64,000 bases of DNA from Thalassobaculum sp965228445 (GCA_965228445.1 OZ245813.1:4216001-4280000); one strand, 5' to 3'. Positions 18,486 to 31,167 are shown, counted from the stretch's first letter. The notes: a model not told the origin generated them from the letters alone. Program-made: numbers and translations.

Positions 18486-19406
18486 ATGGCCAAGCGACCC
18501 GGATCGTTCAGCAGCGTGGCACAACCCGTGCGCTCACTGTGGAGCCGGTTCGCCTTCGCCACGCTGATCGCCGCCGCCTTCGCGCTGATGCTGCTGGGCA
18601 AAGCCGACGTGCTGCTGGTGGACCGGGCGCGGATGGTGGTGCTCGACGCGCTGGCGCCGGTGATCGAGGTGGCGGCCCGTCCGGCCGAGGCCGTGACCGA
18701 TCTGATGAACAACGTCCGCGACCTGCGCTACCTGCGGGCCGAGAACGCCCGTCTGGCGGTGGAGAACGACCGGTTGGACCGCTGGCAGCATGTCGCCCGG
18801 CGGCTTGAGGCCGAGAACCGGGCGCTGCGGGCGCTGACCAATTTCGTGCCGCCGAAGGAGATCGACTTCGTCAGCGCCCGGGTGATCGCCGATGGCGGCG
18901 GCGCCTTCGTGCGCAGCGTCATGATCACCGCCGGCCAGAAGGACGGTCTCGCCCTCGGCAACGCCGCGGTCAGCGGCGAAGGGCTGGTCGGCGGCATCGT
19001 CGAAGTCGGCGAGGCCTACAGCCGGGTGCTGCTGATCACCGACCTGAACTCGCAGATCCCGATCGTGATCGAGCGGACCCGCGATCCGGGCGTGCTGGCC
19101 GGGGACAACACCCGCTCGCCGCGGCTCGTGTATCTGCCGCAGAACGCCCAGGTGGTTCCCGGCGACCGGATCGTCACCTCGGGCCATGGCGGCGTGTTCC
19201 CGCCGGGGCTGGCAGTCGGAATGGTGACGACGATCACCGAAGGGTCGATCCGGGTGACGCCGTTCGTCGACTGGGAGCGGCTGGAATACGTCCGCATCCT
19301 GAAGACCGGCTCCGACGGGGTGGTTCAGCCCGAGAGCGCGCATCTCCCGCCCTTCTCCGTCATGGGGCCGGAGACCGCGCCGCGCTCCGGCGGGATGAAG
19401 CGATGA
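18486..19406 (+). CDS. mreC: Rod shape-determining protein MreC
   Basis: Bitopic inner-membrane protein that links MreB to the PBP2-RodA synthase and activates it. The 306-residue protein has a short cytoplasmic tail, a membrane helix (about 21-38), a coiled coil (LRAENARLAVENDRL) and the periplasmic double beta-barrel domain (VSARVIADGG, GVFPPGLAVGMV). Its TGA overlaps the mreD ATG by two bases (ATGA), so the two are coupled. Confidence 0.93.
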   Translation: MAKRPGSFSSVAQPVRSLWSRFAFATLIAAAFALMLLGKADVLLVDRARMVVLDALAPVIEVAARPAEAVTDLMNNVRDLRYLRAENARLAVENDRLDRWQHVARRLEAENRALRALTNFVPPKEIDFVSARVIADGGGAFVRSVMITAGQKDGLALGNAAVSGEGLVGGIVEVGEAYSRVLLITDLNSQIPIVIERTRDPGVLAGDNTRSPRLVYLPQNAQVVPGDRIVTSGHGGVFPPGLAVGMVTTITEGSIRVTPFVDWERLEYVRILKTGSDGVVQPESAHLPPFSVMGPETAPRSGGMKR

Positions 19407-19915
19407 TGCGCCCGAGCGCGGCTCAACGTCTCGATATCTGGATCCGCCAATCGACGCCGATGATCCTCACGGCGCTGCTGGCGGTGCTGTCGGTCATCAC
19501 CATCGGCATTCCCGGCTACGCCTCGGTGGTGCCGGGCTATACGGCGATGGCGACGTTCTACTGGGCGGTGTTCCGTCCCGACCTCCAGCCGGCCTCGGCC
19601 CTGTTCCTGATCGGCGTGCTGCAGGACATCCTGACCGGAACGCCGCTCGGCCTCACCGCGGTCAGCCTGCTGCTGCTGCATGCCTTCGCCCTGTCCCAGC
19701 GCCGCGCCCTGATCAGCAAGCCGTTCCTGCTGACCTGGGTCGGGTTCATGCTGATCCAGCTGCCGATCTCGATCCTCGCCTGGCTGATGATGTCGGTGCT
19801 GCAGTTCCGTCTGGTCGGACCGGAGCCGGCGCTGTTCCAGTATCTGGTCACCGTGCTCGGCTTCCCGGTCGTGGCCTGGCTGTTCGTGCGTCTGCACCGC
19901 TACGTGGTCCGGTGA
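19403..19915 (+). CDS. mreD: Rod shape-determining protein MreD
   Basis: Small polytopic inner-membrane protein of the elongasome. The 170-residue product has about five hydrophobic segments, including PMILTALLAVLSVITIG and LLTWVGFMLIQLPISIL, and the family phrase PDLQPASALFLIGVLQDILTG. A second in-frame ATG at 19406 is equally possible as start. mrdA begins four bases after the stop. Confidence 0.9.
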   Translation: MMRPSAAQRLDIWIRQSTPMILTALLAVLSVITIGIPGYASVVPGYTAMATFYWAVFRPDLQPASALFLIGVLQDILTGTPLGLTAVSLLLLHAFALSQRRALISKPFLLTWVGFMLIQLPISILAWLMMSVLQFRLVGPEPALFQYLVTVLGFPVVAWLFVRLHRYVVR

Positions 19916-19919
19916 CCCC

Positions 19920-21917
19920 ATGCTGAAGGCCAGCGAGCAGGATGTCCAAAAGGTCTTCACCCGCCGCGCCCTCGTGCTGGCCGGCGGCAAGCTGGCGCTG
20001 ATCGGCGCGCTTGGGGCGCGGCTGTACTATCTGCAGGTGGTCGAGGCCGACCGGTACGAGCTGCTGTCGCGCGGCAACCAGTTCAACCTGGAACTGCTGC
20101 CGCCGGTCCGCGGCCGCATCCTCGACCGCAACGGCGTGGCCCTGGCCGACAACCAGGACAATTTCCGCGTCGAGATCGTGCGCGAGCAGACCGACGACGT
20201 GGCGGCGACCCTGTCGGCCCTGCGCTCGATCATAGAGGTGCCGGACTGGGACGTGCGCCGGGTGCTGAAGGACGTGAAGCGCAAGCGGGCCTTCGTGCCG
20301 GTCACCGTGGTGGAGAACCTGACCCGCGAGGAGATCGCCCGGGTGGCGGTCAACGCGCCGTATCTGCCGGGCATCCGGATCGAGGTCGGCCGCTCCCGGC
20401 GGTATCCCTTCGCCGACACCGCGGTCCATATCACCGGCTATGTCGCCGCCGTCTCGGAGAGCGAGCTGACCGGCGATCCGGTGCTGGAACTGCCCGACTT
20501 CCGCATCGGCAAGAGCGGGATCGAGAAGCTGCACGACCTGGGCATGCGCGGCACCGCCGGCCGGCGCCAGGTCGAGGTCAACGCGCTCGGCCGGATCATC
20601 CGCAAGCTGCCGGGCGAGGACGGCGAGCCGGGGCGCGACGTCAAGCTGACCCTGGACATCAACCTGCAGCGCTTCGCCACCGAACGCCTGGCCCGCGGCA
20701 ATGCCGAACGGCTGCCGATGGAGGATCCGCGCGCCCAGCTCGCCCTGGCGCAGGCCGAGCCGGCGATGCGCGATCTCTACGCCGACCGGCAGACCGTGCT
20801 GGTCGATGCCGAGGGCAAGGTGATCGAGGCGGAGAGCGGGTCCGCCGTGGTGATGGACGTCCATACCGGCGAGCTCCGCGCGCTCGCGTCGGCGCCGGGC
20901 TACGATCCCAACCCGTTCAACCGCGGCCTGTCGGCCAAGGACTGGGAAGAGCTGCTGGCCAATCCGCGCGGACCGCTGAACAACAAGGCGGTGGCGGGTC
21001 AGTATCCGCCGGGCTCGACCTTCAAGATGCTGGTGATGCTGGCGGCGCTGGAATCCGGGCTGGCCGGCCCGGATACCAAGTTCTACTGCCCGGGCCACCT
21101 GGAGCTGGGCGACACCCGCTTTCACTGCTGGTCGCGCCACGGCCATGGCTGGCTCGACATGAAGCAGTCGATCGCCCAGTCCTGCGACGTCTATTTCTAC
21201 GAACTGGCCAAGCGGATCGGCATCGACCGGATCTCCGCCATCGCCAAGCGGTTCGGCCTGGGGGATCTGACCGGGGTCGACATTCCTGGCGAGCGGCGCG
21301 GCCTGGTGCCGACCCGTGAATGGAAGCTGGCGACCACCGGGGTGCCCTGGCAGATGGGCGAGACCCTGGTGGCGGCGATCGGGCAGGGTTTCAACCTGGC
21401 GACGCCGATCCAGCTCGCGCTGATGACCGCGCGGCTGGTGAATGGCGGCAAGGCCGTCGTGCCGCGTCTGGAGACACCGAGCGGCCCGCCGGAGCCGGTA
21501 GAGGACATGGCCATCGACACCCGCCACCTGGAGGCGGTGCGGGTGGCGATGTCGGAGGTCGTCAACGGCGCCCGCGGAACCGCGCGCAAGATCCAGGGCG
21601 GGCCCGAGGACGTGAAGATAGGCGGCAAGACCGGTACCGCCCAGGTCCGCCGCATCACCATGGCCGACCGCGCTTCCGGCGCCTACAAGGAAGAGAAGCC
21701 CTGGCGCTTCCGCGACCATGCGCTGTTCGTCGGCTTTGGGCCGGTCGAGGCGCCCCGTTACGCGGTGGCGGTGGTGGTCGAGCATGGCGGCGGCGGCTCG
21801 TCCATGGCGGCACCGATCGGCGCCGACGTGCTGCGCGAGGCGCTGCGCATCGATCCGCCGGGGCCGACGGCCCTGGATCGCGGCGGCAAGACGGATTCCG
21901 GGAAGCAGGACGGCTGA
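19920..21917 (+). CDS. mrdA: Penicillin-binding protein 2 (elongasome transpeptidase)
   Basis: Class B transpeptidase that cross-links peptidoglycan during elongation together with RodA. The 665-residue protein has one N-terminal membrane anchor (about 18-36), a pedestal domain and the transpeptidase domain. The active-site serine is Ser366 in GSTFK; the second motif is S421-C-D, which replaces the more usual SxN; the third is K570-T-G. Its TGA overlaps the rodA ATG by one base. Confidence 0.95.
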   Translation: MLKASEQDVQKVFTRRALVLAGGKLALIGALGARLYYLQVVEADRYELLSRGNQFNLELLPPVRGRILDRNGVALADNQDNFRVEIVREQTDDVAATLSALRSIIEVPDWDVRRVLKDVKRKRAFVPVTVVENLTREEIARVAVNAPYLPGIRIEVGRSRRYPFADTAVHITGYVAAVSESELTGDPVLELPDFRIGKSGIEKLHDLGMRGTAGRRQVEVNALGRIIRKLPGEDGEPGRDVKLTLDINLQRFATERLARGNAERLPMEDPRAQLALAQAEPAMRDLYADRQTVLVDAEGKVIEAESGSAVVMDVHTGELRALASAPGYDPNPFNRGLSAKDWEELLANPRGPLNNKAVAGQYPPGSTFKMLVMLAALESGLAGPDTKFYCPGHLELGDTRFHCWSRHGHGWLDMKQSIAQSCDVYFYELAKRIGIDRISAIAKRFGLGDLTGVDIPGERRGLVPTREWKLATTGVPWQMGETLVAAIGQGFNLATPIQLALMTARLVNGGKAVVPRLETPSGPPEPVEDMAIDTRHLEAVRVAMSEVVNGARGTARKIQGGPEDVKIGGKTGTAQVRRITMADRASGAYKEEKPWRFRDHALFVGFGPVEAPRYAVAVVVEHGGGGSSMAAPIGADVLREALRIDPPGPTALDRGGKTDSGKQDG

Positions 21918-23074
21918 TGGCGATCTCCTTCCGTTCCGACGGGCTGAACCCGCCCGAACTCACGATCGGTCAGAAGCTGGTGGCCGTGAACTGGCTGCTG
22001 GTGCTGCTGGTGATCACGATCGCCGGTGTCGGCTGCCTGATGCTGTATTCCGCCGCCAACGGCGACTGGACGCCCTGGGCCTACCGTCATGCCCTGCGCT
22101 TCGGCATCGGGCTGACCATCATGCTGGCCATCGCGCTGATCGACATCCGGTTCTGGATGCGCATGGCCTATCTCGGCTACCTGGTGGCGCTGCTGCTGCT
22201 GGGGGCGGTGGAGATCATGGGCGAGATCGGCATGGGCGCGCAGCGCTGGATCGATCTCGGTCTGTTCCAGCTCCAGCCCTCGGAGGTCATGAAGATCTGC
22301 CTGGTGCTGGCCCTGGCACGGTATTTCAACGGCCTGACCTACGAGGAGGTCGGCAACCCGCTGAACCTGATCGTCCCGCTGCTGATGGTCGGGCTGCCCG
22401 CCCTGCTGGTGCTGAAGCAGCCGGATCTGGGGACCGCGCTGATGATGATCGCCGGCTCCGGCGCGATCTTCTTCCTGGCGGGGGTGCGGATCTGGAAATT
22501 CCTGGCGCTGATCGCGGCCGGGGTCGCGGCGGTGCCGATCGTCTGGCAGTTCCTGCGCGAGTATCAGCAGAAGCGCATCCTGACCTTCCTCAACCCGGAG
22601 AGCGACCCGCTCGGCTCCGGCTACCACATCCTGCAGTCCAAGATCGCGTTGGGGTCCGGCGGTATCTTCGGCAAGGGCTTCCTGAAGGGCAGCCAGAGCC
22701 ACCTGAACTTCCTGCCGGAAAAGCAGACCGACTTCATCTTCACCATGCTGGCCGAGGAGTTCGGCATGGTCGGGGCGTCGTGCCTGATCGGCCTCTACGT
22801 GCTGGTGCTGGCCTACGGCTTCGCCATCGCGATCCGCTCGCGCAGCCAGTTCGGACGGCTGGTGGCGCTCGGCGTGACCACGACGCTGTTCCTCTACCTG
22901 TTCATCAACGTCGCCATGGTCATGGGGCTGATCCCCGTGGTCGGCGTGCCGCTGCCGATGATCAGCTACGGGGGCACGGCGATGCTGACGATGATGATCG
23001 GCCTCGGGCTGCTGATCGGGGTGTCGGTGCACCGCGACGTGCGCATCGCCCGGGCCGGCGTCGAGGAAGACTGA
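21917..23074 (+). CDS. rodA: RodA, SEDS-family peptidoglycan glycosyltransferase
   Basis: Polymerises lipid II into glycan strands with PBP2. The 385-residue membrane protein starts at ATG 21917, overlapping the mrdA stop. About ten membrane helices are visible. SEDS motifs include QRWIDLGLFQLQPSEVMK, the KQPDLGTALM loop with its essential Asp, and the large extracellular loop ending LPEKQTDFIF. The C-terminal GVPLPMISYGGTAM is diagnostic. It closes the operon; a terminator hairpin follows. Confidence 0.96.
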   Translation: MAISFRSDGLNPPELTIGQKLVAVNWLLVLLVITIAGVGCLMLYSAANGDWTPWAYRHALRFGIGLTIMLAIALIDIRFWMRMAYLGYLVALLLLGAVEIMGEIGMGAQRWIDLGLFQLQPSEVMKICLVLALARYFNGLTYEEVGNPLNLIVPLLMVGLPALLVLKQPDLGTALMMIAGSGAIFFLAGVRIWKFLALIAAGVAAVPIVWQFLREYQQKRILTFLNPESDPLGSGYHILQSKIALGSGGIFGKGFLKGSQSHLNFLPEKQTDFIFTMLAEEFGMVGASCLIGLYVLVLAYGFAIAIRSRSQFGRLVALGVTTTLFLYLFINVAMVMGLIPVVGVPLPMISYGGTAMLTMMIGLGLLIGVSVHRDVRIARAGVEED

Positions 23075-23109
23075 TCGGCTCTATCTGTAATAGGTCAGAG
23101 GACGATTCA

Positions 23110-23136
23110 CGGGGCAGATCGACTCCATCTGCCCCG
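23110..23136 (+). terminator. Terminator hairpin after rodA
   Basis: A perfect 10-pair stem (23110-23119 with 23127-23136) with a CGACTCC loop, 35 bases past rodA and 30 before the end of the convergent STAS gene. No long U-tract follows. Confidence 0.6.
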
Positions 23137-23166
23137 ATCCTGCTCCAGCCGTCGGAGAGGTTGCCC

Positions 23167-23499
23167 TCAGCCCGCGGCGATCGCCGCGTTCGCGTCGGGA
23201 TAGACCTTCAGGATCGTCAGGAACCCGCTGATCTCGAACACCTCGCGGATCTCCGGCGAGAGCGAGTGCATGGAGAACTGTCCTTTGGCCGCGGCGGTGC
23301 GCTTCGCCGCCATCAGCAGCACCCGTAGCCCGGCGCTCGAGATGTAGTCCACCGCGCCGAAGTCGATCGTGACCTTAGTCTGGCCGCTGTCGATCCGCTC
23401 CAGCAGGGCTTTCTCCAGCACCGGCGAGGTGTTGCTGTCCAGGCGCCCCTTGGGGGACACTTCCAGCAGGTCGCCATGGGTTGCGGTGTCGATCTGCAT
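23167..23499 (-). CDS. STAS-domain anti-sigma/anti-kinase antagonist (SpoIIAA/RsbV-like)
   Basis: Small cytoplasmic switch protein that binds and releases an RsbW-type kinase depending on its phosphorylation. The 110-residue product is one STAS domain: GDLLEVSPKGRLDSNTSP, then the phosphorylation loop VDYISSAGLRVLL. One of the two serines in this loop is the expected phosphosite. It lies 58 bases downstream of an RsbW-like kinase gene. No cognate sigma factor or PP2C phosphatase is in the window. Confidence 0.88.
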   Translation of the reverse strand: MQIDTATHGDLLEVSPKGRLDSNTSPVLEKALLERIDSGQTKVTIDFGAVDYISSAGLRVLLMAAKRTAAAKGQFSMHSLSPEIREVFEISGFLTILKVYPDANAAIAAG

Positions 23500-23557
23500 G
23501 TCTCCGGATCCTTCCAGCTCGGTCTTTGGGCGAGAGTATCGTGTCAGGGTGGCGGCG

Positions 23558-23995
23558 TCATGCCGGCGCGTTCAGCGCCAGCACCATGTCGAGCACGTTG
23601 CGGCCGCCGTCGCGGGTATAGCGCGTCTCGGCCATCACGGTCTTCACGATGTGCACGCCGAGCCCGCCGATGGCGCGATCCTCGATCCCGGCATCGATAT
23701 CCGGTTCGGGCGCATCGGTCAGCGGGTCGAACGGCCGACCGCAATCGGCAATGCGGATCGCGAGCCGGTCGCCGTCGAGGCTGAGGGCGATCTGGATCGC
23801 ATCCTCGTGCACGTCGTCGGCCGTGAAGCCGTATTTGATGACGTTGGAGACGATCTCCTCCACCGACATGTCCAGGTGCATGGCGCTGCGCATCGGCAGT
23901 TCGTTGTCCTCGGCGAAGCGGCCCAGCTCGGCGGCGATCCGGTCGAGTTCCTCGCCCCGGTTGGCGGCGGTGATGGTCAGGGTGGTGTCCGGCAT
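23558..23995 (-). CDS. RsbW/SpoIIAB-like serine kinase (HATPase_c_2)
   Basis: GHKL-fold ATP-binding kinase that phosphorylates a STAS partner or sequesters another protein. In the 145-residue product the N-box is SVEEIVSNVIKYGF (about residues 44-57), the G1 box is IADCGRPFDP and the G2 box is GGLGVHIVKTVM. This matches bacterial anti-sigma kinases and the ATPase partners of related switches. The upstream gene ends three bases before this start, which suggests coupling. Confidence 0.87.
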   Translation of the reverse strand: MPDTTLTITAANRGEELDRIAAELGRFAEDNELPMRSAMHLDMSVEEIVSNVIKYGFTADDVHEDAIQIALSLDGDRLAIRIADCGRPFDPLTDAPEPDIDAGIEDRAIGGLGVHIVKTVMAETRYTRDGGRNVLDMVLALNAPA

Positions 23996-23998
23996 CGC

Positions 23999-25114
23999 TC
24001 AGGTCTCCGTAACCGGCACCACGGCGTCGAGCGTCTCGCTGATGCGGTCCCGGAGGGCATGATCGTTGCGGGCTGTTTGCAAGAGCTTTCCTCGCATGTC
24101 TGCGACGTCGGCGGCGATCCTGTTCGCCGCGTCCGCCAGGCCGCCATCATGCAGATGGTGGTGGAGAATTCGGATCAGGCGGGTGATCTGAAGCAGCACC
24201 CGCAGAATGGAGAAGCCGAACTCCGGGACAGCCGCGCCGGAGCCGGAGGTTGTGTTCTTCAGCATCCTCACATAGTTCGGCGCCAGCCGCATCAGCCCCG
24301 ACGCGAAGTCGCGGACCACATGCTCGCTGATGGTCTCCACATGAGGATGGGCATGCTCGCGTTCGTTCTCGACCAGGTCCAGGGTCCGCGAGATGACCAC
24401 GACCACGTGCTCGACCGAGACCAGCATGGCGGCGATGTCGAAATGAACGAACATGTCGGCCGCATCGCCGCCGCGGTCCATCACGGTCAGCGCCGCGAGC
24501 AGGGCGGTCTTGGCGTAGTGGTCGCGCACCCGCGCCAGGTCCGTCGCGATCTGCCGCTCGTCGAGCCGGCCGGCCAGCCGGATCATCGTTTCGATGGCGG
24601 CCACGTCGGACGCCACCGCCCGGTAGTTGGGGGAGTCCTCCGGCGACTGCTGGGCCTTGAAGCGTTCGACCCGGGCGGTCGCGTCCGCCGTCATGCGCGT
24701 GCCGGTGCGCCGGCTCAGGGCGGCGGCCTCGGAACCGGTGCCGCTGGCGCGCTGCCAGACCGAAAGAGCGCCGAGCAGGGCCGCAACCTCGAGCGGGACG
24801 ACCGCGTCGATCGCCTCCGGCTCCGCCGAGCAGCGCTGCCAGTTCTCGCGGGCGGCGGCATCGAGGGCATCCGCTATCGGCGGGAGCACGTCGGCGACGA
24901 GGCGCCGCTGCAGCCGTTCCGATCCGCTTCGGGCCAGGCGCCGAAGCTCGCCCCCGTCGGCCATCGCCCGGCGGTAGTCCGTGGCGAAGCGGGACAGGCA
25001 TCCGATGGCGTTGTGGATCGCGACGGTGCCGGCCAGCGGATCGTCGAGGCCGCGCTCGGCGGCGCGCAGGGACGCCTCGAACACGTTCGCGCTCAATCGT
25101 GGCTGCGCCGTCAT
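23999..25114 (-). CDS. Unknown helical protein in a partner-switching operon
   Basis: I do not recognise this 371-residue protein. It has no signal peptide or membrane helix, is predicted largely alpha-helical from its Ala/Leu/Arg/Glu composition, and has His-rich patches (HAHPHVETISEHVVRDF and ILHHHLHDGG). It is first in a three-gene minus-strand operon with the RsbW-like kinase (three-base gap) and the STAS protein, so it may be the regulated target or a sensor for that switch. Start is ATG 25114. A region of 400 bases upstream separates it from the divergent efflux operon. Confidence 0.6.
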   Translation of the reverse strand: MTAQPRLSANVFEASLRAAERGLDDPLAGTVAIHNAIGCLSRFATDYRRAMADGGELRRLARSGSERLQRRLVADVLPPIADALDAAARENWQRCSAEPEAIDAVVPLEVAALLGALSVWQRASGTGSEAAALSRRTGTRMTADATARVERFKAQQSPEDSPNYRAVASDVAAIETMIRLAGRLDERQIATDLARVRDHYAKTALLAALTVMDRGGDAADMFVHFDIAAMLVSVEHVVVVISRTLDLVENEREHAHPHVETISEHVVRDFASGLMRLAPNYVRMLKNTTSGSGAAVPEFGFSILRVLLQITRLIRILHHHLHDGGLADAANRIAADVADMRGKLLQTARNDHALRDRISETLDAVVPVTET

Positions 25115-25515
25115 GCTCGGACCGATGCCTCGCCGGTGAGGTGAAGGGAGGACAGGCTACCCGCAGAGGCCCGCCGATCCAACTTTTACCGAAGGGCTCG
25201 TGCCGGCGGCGGGCGGCGGAAACACCAACTTACTCCGGGGGTTGCATCGGATTTATTCAAAGATCCTTGTTTCATCAGAGACGAAATTCAGACATGTTAT
25301 AACCTCTCCGTTGGCCTATTCGCGTCAGGCCGGACATGGCATGTATTCGCAGACATGCCGTCGAATCGATTTGTACGCGGCGCTTGAGTTCGTGCAACGA
25401 ATGGATGGCTGGCAAGGGGTGCGGGGGCGCCGCATGGCAGAAGCTCGCGGTTGGAGAGCGACGACGGCAACCGCCGGGTCGCGCTCGGGACAGAACGTTG
25501 AGAGGTGACCTTTCG
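25115..25515. other. Divergent intergenic region before the RND efflux operon
   Basis: About 400 bases that should hold promoters for the switch operon (minus) and the efflux operon (plus). A perfect palindrome, ACATG-G-CATGT, lies at 25334-25344, and further ACATG copies occur at 25292-25296 and 25352-25356. Such clustered half-sites suit a regulator, but none is encoded next door. The open frame from 25336 is not used: its codons lack family features before the signal peptide at 25516. Confidence 0.4.
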
Positions 25516-27246
25516 ATGATTTTTCGAGCCACAGCGATCGCAGCGATGGCGCTCGGAGGACTGGTCCTCGCAACGGGTCTGGGCGGGACGCCCGTCGGCG
25601 CCGAAGCCAGCCGTGACGGGGCGGTGGCGCCCGGTCCGGCGCCGGCCCGCGCCGATGCCGATTGGGGACCGTCGGGCCTGGTGACCCGCGGCGTCGACGA
25701 GCTCAGCTCCGGCGCGACTGCGGTCGCCGAGACCGGCTGGCAACTCGCGGAAGGCGCCTATTACCTCGGCGGCGAACTCGTCGAGTCCTCGCGCATTATC
25801 GGCATCAGCACTCTGCAGATGGTCGGCCTGCTCTCCACCGAAGGGGCGCAGGATCGCCAGCGTCTCGGAGAAGGCGGAGTGGCCAGCGCCTGGTGGGGGA
25901 GCAGTGCGGGCGAGGAGCCGGCCACGGCGTCGGTCGCGCCCCCCGCGGTCTCCGCCGAGCCGGCGATACCGGCGGCCGGGCCCTCGGGGCGACGTTCGTC
26001 GGGCGGCGACCGGTCGCTGCTTGCCGGCGCTCAGACCGGCTCCCGCGGCGCGTTCCGCCCGGTGGCGCTGAACAGCACCGACGACGAGGCCGGAAGTGCC
26101 TCGCGGACCGCCGACGACGGGACGGTCACCGACCAGGGCGCCGTCGCCGCGGAGACCTGCTCCGGGGCGCCGAAGGCCGGCTCGAAGGCCCCGGCGCTCA
26201 GCGGCGAGGACGTCACGGTGCTCAGCCGCCTCGGCCTGATGGACGAGAGCGCCCAGCGCCTCCCCGACGGCACCATCTTCCTGCCCAAGGTCACCCAACG
26301 CCTGCTCGAGGTGCGCACAGCCTTCACCTGCAAGGGCACGGTGTCGACCACGCGGCGGCTGGTCGGTCATGTGATCGCCAACCCGACCAGCAGCGGTCTC
26401 GTCCAGGCCGAACAGAACGGGCGGATCGAGGCGGGTGAATTCGGCTTCCCGGTGATCGGCCAGCGGGTCGAGCAGGGACAGTTGCTTGGCTATCTGGTTC
26501 CGATCCTGTCGAGCCGGAGCCGGGCCGAACTGCAGGGCGAGATCGCCCTGGTGCGCGGCCAGATCGCCGAACAGGAGCTCGCGATCGCCCGGACCCGGGA
26601 ACTGCCGCTCCTGCCGTTCCGCGAAGGCCGGATCCTGTCGCTGCGGATCGAACTGAACCGGCTGCGGGCCCAGCGCGATGCGCTGATCGAAGGGCTGAAC
26701 GCGCGCCAGCCGCTGACCGCGTCCTCCTCCGGCGTGATCGCCCGGGCCGAGGTGCGGGTCGGTCAGGTGGTCGAGGAGCGCCAGCTGCTGTGGGAGATCG
26801 CCGATACCGAGGATCTGTGGGTCGAGGCGGACTCCTTCGGCACCCAGACGAATTTCGCCGAGACCGGCTCGACGGCCGAGACCCAGGACGGACAGGTCAT
26901 GGATCTGGTGCTGCAGGGTCTGGGTCTGTCCACCGATGGGGCGCAGTCCTCGCCGGTTCAGTTCCGGGTCGAGGGTGTGCCGGACGGTGTGCGGATCGGC
27001 CAGCAGGTCGTGGTCAACATCCGGGAAGTGGGTGAGGTGAGCGGCGTGCTTGTCCCGCGCAGTGCCCTGGTGCGCCGGGGCAACGGCGAGATGACGGTCT
27101 GGGTCGCCAAGGGACCGGAGCAGTACGAGCCGCGCAAGGTCAAGTGGAGTTCGGCCGGCGCCCAGGTCGCGATGATCGAGGCCGGCCTCGAGGAAGGCGT
27201 GCGCGTGGTCGTCGCCGGTGCCACCCTGTTGTCGGAGATCCGCTGA
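25516..27246 (+). CDS. RND efflux periplasmic adaptor (CusB/CzcB-like membrane fusion protein)
   Basis: Links an inner-membrane RND pump to an outer-membrane channel. The 576-residue protein starts at ATG 25516, with GAGAGGTGA upstream and a signal peptide (MIFRATAIAAMALGGLVLATG). A long Ala/Ser/Gly-rich segment follows (about 30-230). The adaptor core shows a barrel/lipoyl half (HVIANPTSSGLVQAEQNGRIEAG), a coiled-coil hairpin (EIALVRGQIAEQELAIA) and the second lipoyl half (LTASSSGVIARAEVRVGQVV). The N-terminal extension is much longer than normal and has two Cys (ETCSG, FTCKG). Its TGA overlaps the next ATG. Confidence 0.85.
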   Translation: MIFRATAIAAMALGGLVLATGLGGTPVGAEASRDGAVAPGPAPARADADWGPSGLVTRGVDELSSGATAVAETGWQLAEGAYYLGGELVESSRIIGISTLQMVGLLSTEGAQDRQRLGEGGVASAWWGSSAGEEPATASVAPPAVSAEPAIPAAGPSGRRSSGGDRSLLAGAQTGSRGAFRPVALNSTDDEAGSASRTADDGTVTDQGAVAAETCSGAPKAGSKAPALSGEDVTVLSRLGLMDESAQRLPDGTIFLPKVTQRLLEVRTAFTCKGTVSTTRRLVGHVIANPTSSGLVQAEQNGRIEAGEFGFPVIGQRVEQGQLLGYLVPILSSRSRAELQGEIALVRGQIAEQELAIARTRELPLLPFREGRILSLRIELNRLRAQRDALIEGLNARQPLTASSSGVIARAEVRVGQVVEERQLLWEIADTEDLWVEADSFGTQTNFAETGSTAETQDGQVMDLVLQGLGLSTDGAQSSPVQFRVEGVPDGVRIGQQVVVNIREVGEVSGVLVPRSALVRRGNGEMTVWVAKGPEQYEPRKVKWSSAGAQVAMIEAGLEEGVRVVVAGATLLSEIR

Positions 27247-27953
27247 TGAACCGGAGCAAAGCACGGACCGCCCGGATGGCGACGCTCACCGCGATCGCGT
27301 CGCTGGCGGCGGTCCTTCTGACCGTGCCGGCGGCCGCGCCGAAAGCCGGACCCGGCCATAACCATGGGACCGAGGAGGCGCTGCCGACGGTGTCCCTGGA
27401 GGACCTGCGGCCGCGCGCCATCGCGGCGGGGACCTGGTTCGAGTTCGTGGCCATGCCGGTCTCCGGCGCGCTGGCCATCTTCCTCGACAATGCCGACACC
27501 AACGCTCCGGTGCTCGACGCCTATGTGGAACTGCTGACGGTGGCCGACGAGCCGCTGATCGCCGAGGAGGTCGTGCCCGGCGTGTATCTGGCTTCGCCCT
27601 GGCCGCCCGCCGGGATCGATCCGGACACGCTGCGCGGTTCCGACGTGGTCGTGACGGTCATGGCGGACGCCGGAGAGGACCTGATGGTCGTCGGCCTGTC
27701 GGACGCGCTGGTCGACGCCTCGCTGGAGAGCGGCGAGACGACGCCCGGCGGCGGCCAGGCGGGCTTGACGGAAGGGGTGAGCGAACTCGCGGCTGCGGAG
27801 AGCGGCGGCACCTGGCTGATCGTGATGGGCGGCCTGCTCTCGCTGGCGGGCCTGTCGGCGGGCATCCGCTACCGGGGCATCGCCCGATGGGTGGGCATGA
27901 GCGCGGTCGTCGTCGGCCTCGCCATGGGCATATCGACCACCGGCCTGGTCTGA
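27246..27953 (+). CDS. Exported membrane-anchored accessory protein of the RND operon
   Basis: The 235-residue product has a signal peptide (about 11-31), then a short His motif GPGHNHG, a beta-rich periplasmic region resembling small DUF-type domains (VEL..TVADEPLIAEEVVPGVY), and two C-terminal membrane helices (about 186-205 and 212-230). It is translationally coupled to the adaptor and lies 47 bases before the pump gene. A metal-binding or assembly role for the pump is plausible; I recognise no named family. Confidence 0.6.
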   Translation: MNRSKARTARMATLTAIASLAAVLLTVPAAAPKAGPGHNHGTEEALPTVSLEDLRPRAIAAGTWFEFVAMPVSGALAIFLDNADTNAPVLDAYVELLTVADEPLIAEEVVPGVYLASPWPPAGIDPDTLRGSDVVVTVMADAGEDLMVVGLSDALVDASLESGETTPGGGQAGLTEGVSELAAAESGGTWLIVMGGLLSLAGLSAGIRYRGIARWVGMSAVVVGLAMGISTTGLV

Positions 27954-28000
27954 GGGCCGGCTTCTCCACCCCGCCTGTCAGACTGTAGAGAGCCGGCTCC

Positions 28001-31117
<3,117 letters not shown>

Positions 31118-31167
31118 AGCTCCTGACGAAGAGACGACCTGTCAAACGTATTGGAAAGGATCGACAG

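Noticed and set aside
25336..25515. N-terminal extension of the RND adaptor frame
   Set aside because: The Arg/Cys/Trp-rich 60 codons have no homology features, and a signal peptide with a ribosome binding site begins at 25516.
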